DNA from: Lutimonas vermicola
Lineage (GTDB): Bacteria > Bacteroidota > Bacteroidia > Flavobacteriales > Flavobacteriaceae
DNA length: 64,000 bases
Direction: 5' to 3'
Assembly: GCF_038433205.1 (NCBI RefSeq)
Contig: NZ_JBCDNA010000001.1
Coordinates: 930,001 to 994,000, forward strand
Position numbers and translations under genes: made by a program. Shown here piece after piece: positions 43,161 to 51,542 of this stretch. The notes under the pieces were generated by a model. The model saw nothing but the letters and a program-made list of their open reading frames with translations, had not been told where the DNA came from and made no database searches. The stretch's first letter is position 1. Each line of letters opens with the position of its first letter.

Positions 43161-44516
43161 ATGAAAAAAATAGACATAACAAAGCAAAAATATGCATCTC
43201 CCAGGGAAAAGGACCTGTTGAAACATGTTGTTGAAACCTCCTGGCGATACAAACTTTGGATGGGTTTTCTTCTCGTCATAATTCTGATCGGAATGTACGC
43301 CTATTACCGTCAGGTGCGTTACGGGCTTATCGTCACTGCCATGAGGGATTTTACCTCCTGGGGAATTTATATCTCCAATTTTGTGTTTTTCGTTGCCGTA
43401 AGCCTTGTAGGATCTTTGTTTAGCTGCATTCTTAAACTAAATAAGAACTACTGGTCAAAACCCCTGGTCAGGATTTCAGAGGTAATTGCCGTTTCTGCCA
43501 TCATGTGTGCGGCGGTGATCATCATCATAGATATGGGTCGCCCGGACAGGTTTTTTTATGTAATAAAATACATGAGAATTCAATCTCCGATCATCTGGGA
43601 TGTTATTATCATTTCAACTTATCTCATTCTAAGCATCCTCTTGTTGTATATTTCGATTCTTCCCGATATAGCCATCTGCCGTGATCGTTTGACAGAAGTG
43701 GCAAACTGGAAAAAGAAAATGTACAAATTTTTATCCATCAACTGGATTAATCATCCTAAGCAAAAAGCAAAACTTGAAAGAATGAGCAAAATGCTGGCCA
43801 TTGTGGTGCTGCCTATCGCATTTGCCATTCACACGGTTACTTCATGGTTATTTGCCACAACATGGCGGCCTGGATGGGACAGCACCAATTTGGGCCCTTA
43901 TTTTGTTTCAGGCGCGTTTATGGCAGGTGCCGCGGTAATTATCGTCGCTATGTATATTATCAGAAAACAATTGAAATTACAAGCTTATATAACAAACTCC
44001 CATTTTGATAAAATGGGCAAGTTACTGGTATTGTTATCACTTGTTTATTTATACTTCAATATTAACGAATATTTAGGCCCTGCCTTTAAAATGGTTGGGG
44101 TTGAAGGAGAACATATAACCGAATTGTTTGTGGGTCACTACGCGCCTATGTATTGGCTTGTTCAAATCGGAGGACTGATTCTTCCTATTTTATTGTTGAT
44201 GTTCAAATGGTTCCGCAGGCCGGTCCCTATTTTAATCATTTCAATCTGTGTTATTTTAGGAGCCTGGTTCAAAAGGTTTCTTATTGTAATCCCTTCTTTA
44301 CAGCATCCCTACCTTCCAATTCAGGATGTTGATGAATCTTATCTCACTTATCACCCTACCTGGGAAGAATGGGCCATTACTTTTGCCTCTTTTGCCTCTT
44401 TGCTCTTCTTTATCACAGTACTCATGAAAATATTTCCGGTACTGCCTGTTGAAGAAGAAGAACTTGTTGCCGAAACCGTTGTTGAATCCAATATTTTACA
44501 AAATGAAAACCAATAA
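43161..44516 (+). CDS. NrfD-like quinol-interacting membrane subunit (cassette 1)
   Basis: A polytopic membrane protein of 451 residues with about eight to ten hydrophobic helices ('WGIYISNFVFFVAVSLVGSL', 'AVIIIIDMGRPDRFFYVI', 'GPYFVSGAFMAGAAVIIVAM'). The NrfD/PsrC family lacks haem and binds quinone, often passing electrons to a partner FeS protein. The motif 'DMGRPDRFFY' is typical. It lies directly behind the FeS gene and overlaps the next gene by 14 bases. The cassette-2 paralogue is 435 residues long. Confidence 0.92.
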   Translation: MKKIDITKQKYASPREKDLLKHVVETSWRYKLWMGFLLVIILIGMYAYYRQVRYGLIVTAMRDFTSWGIYISNFVFFVAVSLVGSLFSCILKLNKNYWSKPLVRISEVIAVSAIMCAAVIIIIDMGRPDRFFYVIKYMRIQSPIIWDVIIISTYLILSILLLYISILPDIAICRDRLTEVANWKKKMYKFLSINWINHPKQKAKLERMSKMLAIVVLPIAFAIHTVTSWLFATTWRPGWDSTNLGPYFVSGAFMAGAAVIIVAMYIIRKQLKLQAYITNSHFDKMGKLLVLLSLVYLYFNINEYLGPAFKMVGVEGEHITELFVGHYAPMYWLVQIGGLILPILLLMFKWFRRPVPILIISICVILGAWFKRFLIVIPSLQHPYLPIQDVDESYLTYHPTWEEWAITFASFASLLFFITVLMKIFPVLPVEEEELVAETVVESNILQNENQ

Positions 44517-45072
44517 AAAAACATACCATCTTAAGACAGCAATACTCTTGCTCATAAGCATGTTCTTGTTCAATTTTTCTTCTGTTTACGGACAGGAAAC
44601 CATGAAAAACGCCAAGGTTTCCCTTTCATTTTCAGAAGAGGATGGAGCCAAAAAGGTCACCGCGCTTGCTGTTGAAGAAGATGGCACGCCGATTGAAGAT
44701 CTTGAACTGAGTTTTTATGTTCAAAGAACTTTCAGCTTGCTTCCAATCGGAGGTTTCTTTAATACAACAGATGAAAATGGAGAAGTTGCAGTTGATTTTC
44801 CGGATGACTTGCCCGGAGACTCGATAGGCAAGGTAAAAATCGTTGTGAAAATATTAGAATCAGACCTGTATAATGACCTTACGGTGGATGAGGGCAAAAA
44901 TTGGGGTGTAATAACCACTGTAAATGATTCAGAGGAAGAAAGGACCTTATGGGCCGCATCGGCTAATGCTCCATGGCCTTTGATATTTGCCACAAGTGCG
45001 ATGATCATAGGTATATGGATCGTGTTCTGGTTCATTATCAGTGAACTGTATAAAGTTAGTAAAATCAAATAA
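44503..45072 (+). CDS. Periplasmic Ig-like domain protein with C-terminal anchor (cassette 1)
   Basis: From ATG 44503 the protein has 189 residues; the frame is open further upstream, but this start places a clean signal peptide at the N-terminus (cleavage after 'VYGQ'). An Ig/carboxypeptidase-regulatory-like domain (about 35-130, 'ALAVEEDGTPIEDLELSFYV', 'NTTDENGEVAVDFPDDLPG') is followed by 'WAASANAPWPLIFAT' and one C-terminal TM helix. The function is unknown. The gene is found at the same place in cassette 2, so it is probably a subunit of the FeS/NrfD complex. Confidence 0.75.
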   Translation: MKTNKKTYHLKTAILLLISMFLFNFSSVYGQETMKNAKVSLSFSEEDGAKKVTALAVEEDGTPIEDLELSFYVQRTFSLLPIGGFFNTTDENGEVAVDFPDDLPGDSIGKVKIVVKILESDLYNDLTVDEGKNWGVITTVNDSEEERTLWAASANAPWPLIFATSAMIIGIWIVFWFIISELYKVSKIK

Positions 45073-45104
45073 TCTTAATTATATATAAATAAAACTCAAT
45101 CATT

Positions 45105-45518
45105 ATGAAAAATCAATTTTTAATTGTTAGTACCATTGTTATAGCAAGTTTTGCTTTAGTTTCAATGACTGTAAAGGATTTCGAAATTCAGGATCCCTGG
45201 GAAGTTCCTGCCAAATATGAAAAAATGCAAAACCCGCACGTTGGAGATGCTGACGCAGATCAGGTCGGAAGAATGCTTTATAAAGAACATTGCGCTTCAT
45301 GTCATGGTACTAAAGGAGAAGGAGATGGTAAAAAAGCCGATACAGTAGATACTGAAGTACCTGATTTTACCGATGGCACCTTATCGGAACAATCTGATGG
45401 AAGCTTGTATTATAAAACCTTTATAGGGCGCGATGACATGCCAGGTTTTCAGGAAAAAATTTCAGATGAAAAACAACAGTGGCTTATCGTAAATTACATA
45501 AGAACTTTAGGAAGTTGA
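45105..45518 (+). CDS. Monohaem class I cytochrome c (cassette 1)
   Basis: A cytochrome of 137 residues with an N-terminal signal or anchor. The haem motif is CASCH (63-67) in 'YKEHCASCHGTKGEGDGKK', with Met112 in 'GRDDMPGF' as likely axial ligand. It has the pattern 'WEVPAKYEKMQNP' before the haem domain, shared with the cassette-2 cytochrome. It would take electrons from the FeS/NrfD complex and pass them to the multihaem cytochromes; this is inference from gene order. It resembles the monohaem subunit of alternative complex III. Confidence 0.9.
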   Translation: MKNQFLIVSTIVIASFALVSMTVKDFEIQDPWEVPAKYEKMQNPHVGDADADQVGRMLYKEHCASCHGTKGEGDGKKADTVDTEVPDFTDGTLSEQSDGSLYYKTFIGRDDMPGFQEKISDEKQQWLIVNYIRTLGS

Positions 45519-45564
45519 TTACTTCTTTTCATGAATTTTATTCATCTCAAAAAATAGTAAAAAA

Positions 45565-45873
45565 ATGGATAAACTAAAACAACGCTGGGGGATTGAATCT
45601 AACTTTCAGATACTGGTTATTTTTACAGTATTTGCCATAAATGGCTCTTTTGCCGTCTATATTGCAGATCCAATTACCAGTTTTCTTGGAATTTCTTTAG
45701 AAACCATGACGCCTTTATTGTTTTGGCCGATTCGAATTTTCCTTATTTTTGTTGTTTATCAGATCACTTTGGTTATTGTAGGGACGATTTTCGGGCAAAA
45801 AAAATTCTTTTGGAACATGGAAAAAAAGATGCTGAAACGTTTGGGATTCAGGCGGTTTTTTTTGACGAAGTAA
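45565..45873 (+). CDS. DUF6787 family small membrane protein
   Basis: A protein of 102 residues starting MDKLKQRWGIESNFQ with two hydrophobic segments (about 15-35, 50-75) and a basic C-terminus 'FWNMEKKMLKRLGFRRFF'. I recognise it as the DUF6787 family found in flavobacteria. It lies 46 bp after the cassette-1 cytochrome on the same strand and may be part of the operon. Function is unknown. Confidence 0.75.
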   Translation: MDKLKQRWGIESNFQILVIFTVFAINGSFAVYIADPITSFLGISLETMTPLLFWPIRIFLIFVVYQITLVIVGTIFGQKKFFWNMEKKMLKRLGFRRFFLTK

Positions 45874-46073
45874 ATTCACTGAAAGTTTGAGCAGGTAATT
45901 TGAAGCAATAGTGCCAATCAAGAAATTTGATCAGGATCTTATCATTATGACTGATAAGAATGACGGTTTCTTTTTTGAAATACCATTTTCGATTAAGCAT
46001 GTATGGGCTTGTTTAAAAACTATCTTTAGATGGAAGCTCATACCTGTGAACAACCTGTGAACAAAGGTTTAAG

Positions 46074-46108
46074 TACAGCTGCATAATTCAATGTAGCTGT
46101 ATTTTTTT
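46074..46108 (+). terminator. Terminator closing the first FeS/NrfD operon
   Basis: TACAGCTGCAT (46074-46084) pairs with ATGTAGCTGTA (46091-46101) with one G-T wobble, followed by a T run to 46108. The preceding 200 bp (45874-46073) contain no gene I can support. Confidence 0.75.
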
Positions 46109-46317
46109 ATTGACTCTCAGTATATTACCTTTTATGGAGAGCAGATTCTCGCAACAATTTTGTTTCCCCAGCACCAGGCAAACCTCCATTTCGATTTTTA
46201 TTAAGATTTTTGTAACAAATATTACTCAATTTGGTTTCAAATTTTTGTTTTTAAGGGCTATTAGAACCTTATAAATCCTATACTACTGTATTACAAGCTT
46301 TTAAAATTTAACAACTG

Positions 46318-46360
46318 TGATAAATATCATGTTTATTATTACTGATGGCACTTACTTTTA
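46318..46360 (+). promoter_or_regulatory. FNR-like dyad and -7 box for hexahaem lipoprotein 1
   Basis: TGAT-AAAT-ATCA (46318-46329) is centred 29.5 bp before TACTTTTA (46353-46360). The region 46109-46317 holds nothing else that I can name. Confidence 0.65.
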
Positions 46361-46397
46361 CACTTAATTAAAGATTAACATATAATTATCAAATACC

Positions 46398-47456
46398 ATG
46401 AAAAATTCCAAGTTTATAAATCTCTTATTAATTGTAGCGACAAGTTTACTTCTTGTTAATTGTACAACAGATCCAATACCAGGCCCGGCCGGAGAAGACG
46501 GAATAGATGGTATTGATGGGGTAGATGGAATCACGGGGACCACAGAATGTGCCTCCTGTCATAACATTAGTACCTCCGAAGCTGTACACGCTTCTTATCT
46601 TTATTCAGGTCATGCCGCAGGAGGCGCTGTTGGTTATGCGGGTAAAAGAGGAAGTGATAAAGGTAGTTGTACTCAATGTCACTCAAATGAAGGGTATATC
46701 GATTATGTAGAAACCGGTACAGTTCAACTTTCGGTGGCTTATGAAAATGCTACTCCAATTTCATGTACGGGATGTCACAATAAACACTCATCCTTTGACT
46801 TTGAAAATGACGGCTTTGACGCTGCCCTAAGATTAATAGATCCTGTTACCTTAATCACCGATGCTTCCGTCATTATTGATTTTCCGGACAGAAGTAATAA
46901 TTGTGTCTTGTGCCACCAACCAAGGAGAACAGGTCCTGAAGACAACGGTTTGGGCCTTTACGAAGTAACCAGTACGCATTGGGGACCGCATCATGGGCCA
47001 CAGTCAACCTTGCTTGAAGGAATCCAGGGAATTGAAATTACTGGTGGCCTTGATTATCCTGACAAAGGCACCGCAGGCCACAGAACCGGTACTTCCTGTA
47101 CCAAGTGTCACATGGGTGAAACGGAACCTAATGCTGCTAAAGGACTGCATACATTTAAACCTACGCGAACAGATTGTGCAACATGTCATCAAAACGGTAT
47201 ACCTGATAAAGTTGATGGGTTAGCAGAAAATATGGCGACCTTACTAGCCATTCTTGAGGCTGAAGGAATACTGGAATCAAAGATAAATGATGGACATCTG
47301 TCAGTTCACCCTGTTGTAGGAACCTTCCCTATACTCACAGCTGAAGCAGCATGGAATTATTTATTTCTCTATGAAGATGCCAGTAATGGTATACACAACC
47401 CAAAATACGCTAAAGCGTTGATTCAAAATTCACTTGATGCGTTATCAGCCGATTAA
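46398..47456 (+). CDS. Hexahaem cytochrome lipoprotein with collagen-like segment (copy 1)
   Basis: A lipoprotein of 352 residues (lipobox LVNC). Right after the anchor comes a short collagen-like stretch 'GPAGEDGIDGIDGVDG', then six CXXCH motifs: CASCH, CTQCH, CTGCH, CVLCH, CTKCH and CATCH. Conserved blocks shared with the second copy are 'EAVHASYLYSGH', 'GPHHGPQSTLLEGIQG' and 'YAKALIQNSLDAL'. Additional His residues (for example HWGPHHGP) could supply axial ligands. It is followed by the duplicated monohaem and DUF5777 genes. It is probably the haem-rich acceptor for the FeS/NrfD modules or an outer-membrane electron carrier. Confidence 0.9.
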   Translation: MKNSKFINLLLIVATSLLLVNCTTDPIPGPAGEDGIDGIDGVDGITGTTECASCHNISTSEAVHASYLYSGHAAGGAVGYAGKRGSDKGSCTQCHSNEGYIDYVETGTVQLSVAYENATPISCTGCHNKHSSFDFENDGFDAALRLIDPVTLITDASVIIDFPDRSNNCVLCHQPRRTGPEDNGLGLYEVTSTHWGPHHGPQSTLLEGIQGIEITGGLDYPDKGTAGHRTGTSCTKCHMGETEPNAAKGLHTFKPTRTDCATCHQNGIPDKVDGLAENMATLLAILEAEGILESKINDGHLSVHPVVGTFPILTAEAAWNYLFLYEDASNGIHNPKYAKALIQNSLDALSAD

Positions 47457-47467
47457 ATGATACTTAG

Positions 47468-47501
47468 CTAAAAATGCAGATGCCCGCATCTGCATTTTTA
47501 G
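47468..47501 (+). terminator. Hairpin between hexahaem and monohaem genes (copy 1)
   Basis: CTAAAAATGCAGATGC (47468-47483) pairs perfectly with GCATCTGCATTTTTAG (47486-47501) around CC. A five-T run lies within the 3' arm. It may be a leaky terminator that lowers expression of the genes after it. Confidence 0.65.
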
Positions 47502-47538
47502 AATATGCATTTAATGATCAATTTTAAAAACTTCACAA

Positions 47539-47916
47539 ATGAAAAACACAATTAAAATATTGATATTGATGGCTATGGGCTTATTCCTCGGTTCCTGTTA
47601 TAATGACACCTTTCCTGAAGAAGAAGGTCCCGCCCCTACAGATGTGTCCTATTCCGAAAAAATCCAACCGTTGTGGAATACCGACTGTACCAGCTGTCAC
47701 CCGAGTCTTGCACAGCCTGATCTTTCAAGCAACAACTCCTATAACAGTTTGATCAACGGTGGGTTTGTAATTCCCGGAAATGCAGATGACAGCGTACTCT
47801 ATCAATCCTTATTGGGAAGCAATGGAGTGTCGTTGATGCCTACTTCAGGACAATGGCCCATTTCACAAATCAAACTTGTTGAATCCTGGATCAATGAAGG
47901 AGCAAAAGATAATTAA
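47539..47916 (+). CDS. Monohaem c-type lipoprotein (copy 1)
   Basis: A lipoprotein of 125 residues (lipobox LGSC) with a single CTSCH motif in 'LWNTDCTSCHPSLAQPDLSS' and a downstream Met in 'VSLMPTSGQWPISQIKLVES', the layout of small class I cytochromes of the planctomycete/cytochrome_P-type family. It differs from copy 2 by one missing Glu in 'FPEEEGPAPTD' and a Leu/Ile exchange. It is followed after 17 bases by a DUF5777 barrel. Confidence 0.88.
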   Translation: MKNTIKILILMAMGLFLGSCYNDTFPEEEGPAPTDVSYSEKIQPLWNTDCTSCHPSLAQPDLSSNNSYNSLINGGFVIPGNADDSVLYQSLLGSNGVSLMPTSGQWPISQIKLVESWINEGAKDN

Positions 47917-47933
47917 CCATTAAGAATATAGAC

Positions 47934-48839
47934 ATGAAAAATTATATATATATACTCATTGTTCTTCTTATACTTCCCTTTACAGTGATGGCACAAGACA
48001 GCGATGAAGTAACCCAGGATACCATCGTAAAGGAAAAGCTTGAAAGAGCAGCCTTTGAAAGCTCCTATATTATTGAAAATCCGACAAATGTAGTACTCAA
48101 TAAAAATGCCATGGAAATCCAAATGAACCACAGGTTCGGCATTATAGATAACTGGAATGACCTTGGTGGCATCTGGGGTGCAGCAAACATTCGTCTTGGT
48201 GTGGCTTATGGTGTTCACGAAAGAGTGACTTTAGGTTTTGGTACAACTAAAAACAGAAGATACCAGGATTTCAGCGCCAAAGTGGCAATTTTAAGACAAA
48301 CCAGATCAAATACGATGCCTATAAGTTTGACCTATTTTGGAAATATGGCCTACGATGCCAGAGAACAGACCTCAACCAATGCTCCTCCAATAAATTATCA
48401 CCAGGACCGGTTGTCATACTTCCATCAACTTATCGTAGTGAGAAGGTTCAGCCCAAATTTCTCACTGCAATTCGCTCCAAGTCTTTCGCACTATAATGCG
48501 GTTTATGATGGAATGTCAAACACCAGGATATCAGTGGCCTTTGGAGGTCGTTATAAAATATCGCCAAACACTTCGATTTTGTTTGACTACAGCCAGCCTC
48601 TTACTCAATTTGATACCGATAAAGATCCGGGGGTAGCGATTGGTGCCAATCCAAGGTTTACGAATCATCCCGGAATGAGCTTAGGTTTTGAATTTGGTAC
48701 TTCAGGTCACGCGTTCCAGCTTTTTATTACGAATTATTCGGGTATAGTCCCTCAAGATAATTATGTCTGGAATAAAAATGATTTCTTCGATGGAAAATTC
48801 ATGTTAGGATTTAACATCACAAGAATCTATAACTTTTAA
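47934..48839 (+). CDS. DUF5777 family outer-membrane beta-barrel (copy 1)
   Basis: A protein of 301 residues with a signal peptide (ending 'VMAQ'), then 'ESSYIIENPTNVVLNKNAME' typical of DUF5777, repeated amphipathic strands and a terminal Phe ('ITRIYNF'). The family is found beside c-type cytochromes in Bacteroidota but its function is unknown. It may be an outer-membrane partner of the hexahaem and monohaem lipoproteins. Copy 2 at 50605-51510 is nearly identical. Confidence 0.85.
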   Translation: MKNYIYILIVLLILPFTVMAQDSDEVTQDTIVKEKLERAAFESSYIIENPTNVVLNKNAMEIQMNHRFGIIDNWNDLGGIWGAANIRLGVAYGVHERVTLGFGTTKNRRYQDFSAKVAILRQTRSNTMPISLTYFGNMAYDAREQTSTNAPPINYHQDRLSYFHQLIVVRRFSPNFSLQFAPSLSHYNAVYDGMSNTRISVAFGGRYKISPNTSILFDYSQPLTQFDTDKDPGVAIGANPRFTNHPGMSLGFEFGTSGHAFQLFITNYSGIVPQDNYVWNKNDFFDGKFMLGFNITRIYNF

Positions 48840-48977
48840 ATAAAAAAATTTTAGGAACCCAGGATGTTAATAACATAAGGAAAAAAATTATTTTTAATTC
48901 ATTGATTATTTCTCTATCTTTATTCACTTCAAACAATATTGAGATATATAATTACTAACTTTTAATCTTCAAACCTT

Positions 48978-50123
48978 ATGAAACATTTAAAATCTCTGGG
49001 TTTCTTTTTGCTCATTTTTTCCAGCTTTTTTTTAATTCAATGTACTACTGACCCTATTCCAGGCCCTGACGGGGAAGACGGAATAGATGGTATTGATGGG
49101 GTTGACGGAGTCTCAGGAACCGCCGAATGTGCCGCATGCCATAACGTGGGGAAATCTGAAGAAGTGCACGCTTCTTATTTGTTCTCCGGACATTATAATG
49201 AGAATATGGATCATGATTTGGAAAATGATGGTATCAACGAGCCTCTTTCACAATACGGGAATAGAGCTTATACTCCGAATGGTTCTCTCTCTTGTGCAAG
49301 CTGCCATACCAGTGACGGGTACATAGACATTGTGGAAACAGGTTCTACCTTATTTAGTGGTTTCCAAAATAATGATGATGGTGGTTATCCGCTTTATGAT
49401 GGCACCCAAACAATTACATGTAATACCTGCCATAACAAACACACCAGCTTTAACTTTGAAGAGGACGGAAAAGATTATGCGCTTAGAGTAATTGATCCTG
49501 TGACTCTATTAGCGGATAACTCGGTGACCATAGACTATGGTCCAGACAATAAAACCAGTCATACCTGTGCTACCTGTCACCAGCCAAGGTCAACATTTGA
49601 CGGTGCTATAAATGCTGATGGTACAGTTGATGTAGGTAGTCGATTCGGACCTCACTACGGAGCGCAAACCACACTTCTTGAAGGAATTCAGGGAGCAGAA
49701 CTTGCCGGATATGAGTACCGCAGCACTGACGGGACTGCAGCCCACAGAGCCGGATCCAGCTGTACCGAGTGCCATATGGGAAAATCTTCGGGTAACAACG
49801 TTGGTCTCCACACCAAGAAACCCACTGAAACCACCTGCCTTAATTGTCACAAAGATGGCAGTCCTTCTAAGGAGTTCTTGAAGGCAGACTTCGATGCCTT
49901 GGAGGACCTGCTTATAGCTAAAGGAATAATTGAAATTGTCATTGATGAAGATACAGGAGATGAGGAATTGGTTATTATCTCAAATAAAAATATGGATCTG
50001 ATTCCCGCAGCGGCGCTTTGGAACTACAAAATGATCTATTATGACCATAGCCATGGCGTTCATAACCCGAAATACGCCAAGGATCTCATTCAGAATTCTA
50101 TTGACGCTTTAAACGCCAATTAA
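48978..50123 (+). CDS. Hexahaem cytochrome lipoprotein with collagen-like segment (copy 2)
   Basis: A lipoprotein of 381 residues (lipobox LIQC) with the collagen-like 'GPDGEDGIDGIDGVDG' and six CXXCH motifs: CAACH, CASCH, CNTCH, CATCH, CTECH and CLNCH. It is clearly paralogous to the protein at 46398 but much more diverged than the genes that follow. It has an insert near 'HYNENMDHDLENDGINEPLS'. No FNR-like dyad is found in the 138 bp before it, so it may be read from the upstream promoter. Confidence 0.9.
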   Translation: MKHLKSLGFFLLIFSSFFLIQCTTDPIPGPDGEDGIDGIDGVDGVSGTAECAACHNVGKSEEVHASYLFSGHYNENMDHDLENDGINEPLSQYGNRAYTPNGSLSCASCHTSDGYIDIVETGSTLFSGFQNNDDGGYPLYDGTQTITCNTCHNKHTSFNFEEDGKDYALRVIDPVTLLADNSVTIDYGPDNKTSHTCATCHQPRSTFDGAINADGTVDVGSRFGPHYGAQTTLLEGIQGAELAGYEYRSTDGTAAHRAGSSCTECHMGKSSGNNVGLHTKKPTETTCLNCHKDGSPSKEFLKADFDALEDLLIAKGIIEIVIDEDTGDEELVIISNKNMDLIPAAALWNYKMIYYDHSHGVHNPKYAKDLIQNSIDALNAN

Positions 50124-50135
50124 ATGATACTGAAG

Positions 50136-50169
50136 CTAAAAATGCAGATGCCCGCATCTGCATTTTTAG
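50136..50169 (+). terminator. Hairpin between hexahaem and monohaem genes (copy 2)
   Basis: Identical to the hairpin at 47468-47501: arms 50136-50151 and 50154-50169 around CC. Confidence 0.65.
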
Positions 50170-50206
50170 AATATGCATTTAATGATCAATTTTAAAAACT
50201 TCACAC

Positions 50207-50587
50207 ATGAAAAATACAGTTAAAATATTGATATTGATGGCTATGGGCTTATTCCTCGGTTCCTGTTATAATGACACCTTTCCTGAAGAAGAAGAAGGTC
50301 CCGCCCCTACAGATGTGTCCTATTCCGAAAAAATTCAACCGTTGTGGAATACCGACTGTACCAGCTGTCACCCGAGTATTGCACAGCCTGATCTTTCAAG
50401 CAACAACTCCTATAACAGTTTGATCAACGGTGGGTTTGTAATTCCCGGAAATGCAGATGACAGCGTACTCTATCAATCCTTATTGGGAAGCAATGGAGTG
50501 TCGTTGATGCCTACTTCAGGACAATGGCCCATTTCACAAATCAAACTTGTTGAATCCTGGATCAATGAAGGAGCAAAAGATAATTAA
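50207..50587 (+). CDS. Monohaem c-type lipoprotein (copy 2)
   Basis: A lipoprotein of 126 residues, the near-identical twin of the protein at 47539 with one extra Glu (FPEEEEGPAPTD). It carries one CTSCH motif and the same 'LMPTSGQWP' segment. Its place directly before a twin DUF5777 gene and the second FeS/NrfD cassette suggests that the duplicated unit serves both electron-input modules. Confidence 0.88.
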   Translation: MKNTVKILILMAMGLFLGSCYNDTFPEEEEGPAPTDVSYSEKIQPLWNTDCTSCHPSIAQPDLSSNNSYNSLINGGFVIPGNADDSVLYQSLLGSNGVSLMPTSGQWPISQIKLVESWINEGAKDN

Positions 50588-50604
50588 CCATTAAGAATAT
50601 AGAC

Positions 50605-51510
50605 ATGAAAAATTATATATATATACTCATTGTATTTCTTATACTTCCCTTTACAGTGATGGCACAAGACAGCGATGAAGTAACCCAGGATACCATCGTA
50701 AAGGAAAAGCTTGAAAGAGCAGCCTTTGAAAGCTCCTATATTATTGAAAATCCGACAAATGTAGTACTCAATAAAAATGCCATGGAAATCCAAATGAACC
50801 ACAGGTTCGGCATTATAGATAACTGGAATGACCTTGGTGGCATCTGGGGTGCAGCAAACATTCGTCTTGGTGTGGCTTATGGTGTTCACGAAAGAGTGAC
50901 TTTAGGTTTTGGTACAACTAAAAACAGAAGATACCAGGATTTCAGCGCCAAAGTGGCCATTTTAAGACAAACCAGATCAAATACGATGCCTATAAGTTTG
51001 ACCTATTTTGGAAATATGGCCTACGATGCCAGAGAACAGACCTCAACCAATGCTCCTCCAATAAATTATCACCAGGACCGGTTGTCATACTTCCATCAAC
51101 TTATCGTAGTGAGAAGATTCAGCCCAAATTTCTCACTGCAATTCGCTCCAAGTCTTTCGCACTATAATGCGGTTTATGATGGAATGTCAAACACCAGGAT
51201 ATCAGTGGCCTTTGGAGGTCGTTATAAAATATCGCCAAACACTTCGATTTTGTTCGACTACAGCCAGCCTCTTACTCAATTTGATACCGATAAAGATCCG
51301 GGGGTAGCGATTGGTGCCAATCCAAGGTTTACGAATCATCCCGGAATGAGCTTAGGTTTTGAATTTGGTACTTCAGGTCACGCGTTCCAGCTTTTTATTA
51401 CGAATTATTCGGGTATAGTCCCTCAAGATAATTATGTCTGGAATAAAAATGATTTCTTCGATGGAAAATTCATGTTAGGATTTAACATCACAAGAATCTA
51501 TAACTTTTAA
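50605..51510 (+). CDS. DUF5777 family outer-membrane beta-barrel (copy 2)
   Basis: A protein of 301 residues that differs from copy 1 by one visible residue in the signal peptide (Phe for Leu in 'LIVFLILPF'). Signal peptide, DUF5777 domain and terminal Phe are as in copy 1. It is followed 32 bp later by a small Tat-signal protein and the second FeS/NrfD cassette on the same strand. Confidence 0.85.
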   Translation: MKNYIYILIVFLILPFTVMAQDSDEVTQDTIVKEKLERAAFESSYIIENPTNVVLNKNAMEIQMNHRFGIIDNWNDLGGIWGAANIRLGVAYGVHERVTLGFGTTKNRRYQDFSAKVAILRQTRSNTMPISLTYFGNMAYDAREQTSTNAPPINYHQDRLSYFHQLIVVRRFSPNFSLQFAPSLSHYNAVYDGMSNTRISVAFGGRYKISPNTSILFDYSQPLTQFDTDKDPGVAIGANPRFTNHPGMSLGFEFGTSGHAFQLFITNYSGIVPQDNYVWNKNDFFDGKFMLGFNITRIYNF

Positions 51511-51542
51511 GATAACTTATAATACCTAAAAACAAGTAAACA

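Larger units (their letters stand above)
47454..48839 (+). repeat. Recent segmental duplication, copy 1 (about 1.39 kb)
   Basis: This block (from the stop codon of the hexahaem gene to the end of the DUF5777 gene) recurs at 50121-51510 with roughly ten substitutions, one single-base and one 3-base indel. It contains a hairpin, the monohaem lipoprotein gene and the DUF5777 gene. The identity ends abruptly at both gene stops. Confidence 0.93.
50121..51510 (+). repeat. Recent segmental duplication, copy 2 (about 1.39 kb)
   Basis: This is the near-identical second copy of 47454-48839, again running from the stop codon of a hexahaem gene to the end of a DUF5777 gene. Beyond the DUF5777 stop the two copies share nothing obvious. 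Confidence 0.93.

Noticed and set aside
44449..44502. Upstream extension of the Ig-like gene of cassette 1
   Set aside because: The extra 18 residues (KKKNLLPKPLLNPIFYK) would precede a clean signal peptide and lie inside the NrfD gene; ATG 44503 is the better start.
48840..48977. Regulon promoter for hexahaem copy 2
   Set aside because: Candidate -7 boxes exist (for example TATCTTTA at 48915), but no dyad lies at the fixed distance.
46398..50123. Hexahaem lipoproteins as NrfA nitrite reductase or hydroxylamine oxidoreductase
   Set aside because: No CXXCK motif, no characteristic NrfA active-site spacing and a collagen-like segment not known in those enzymes.
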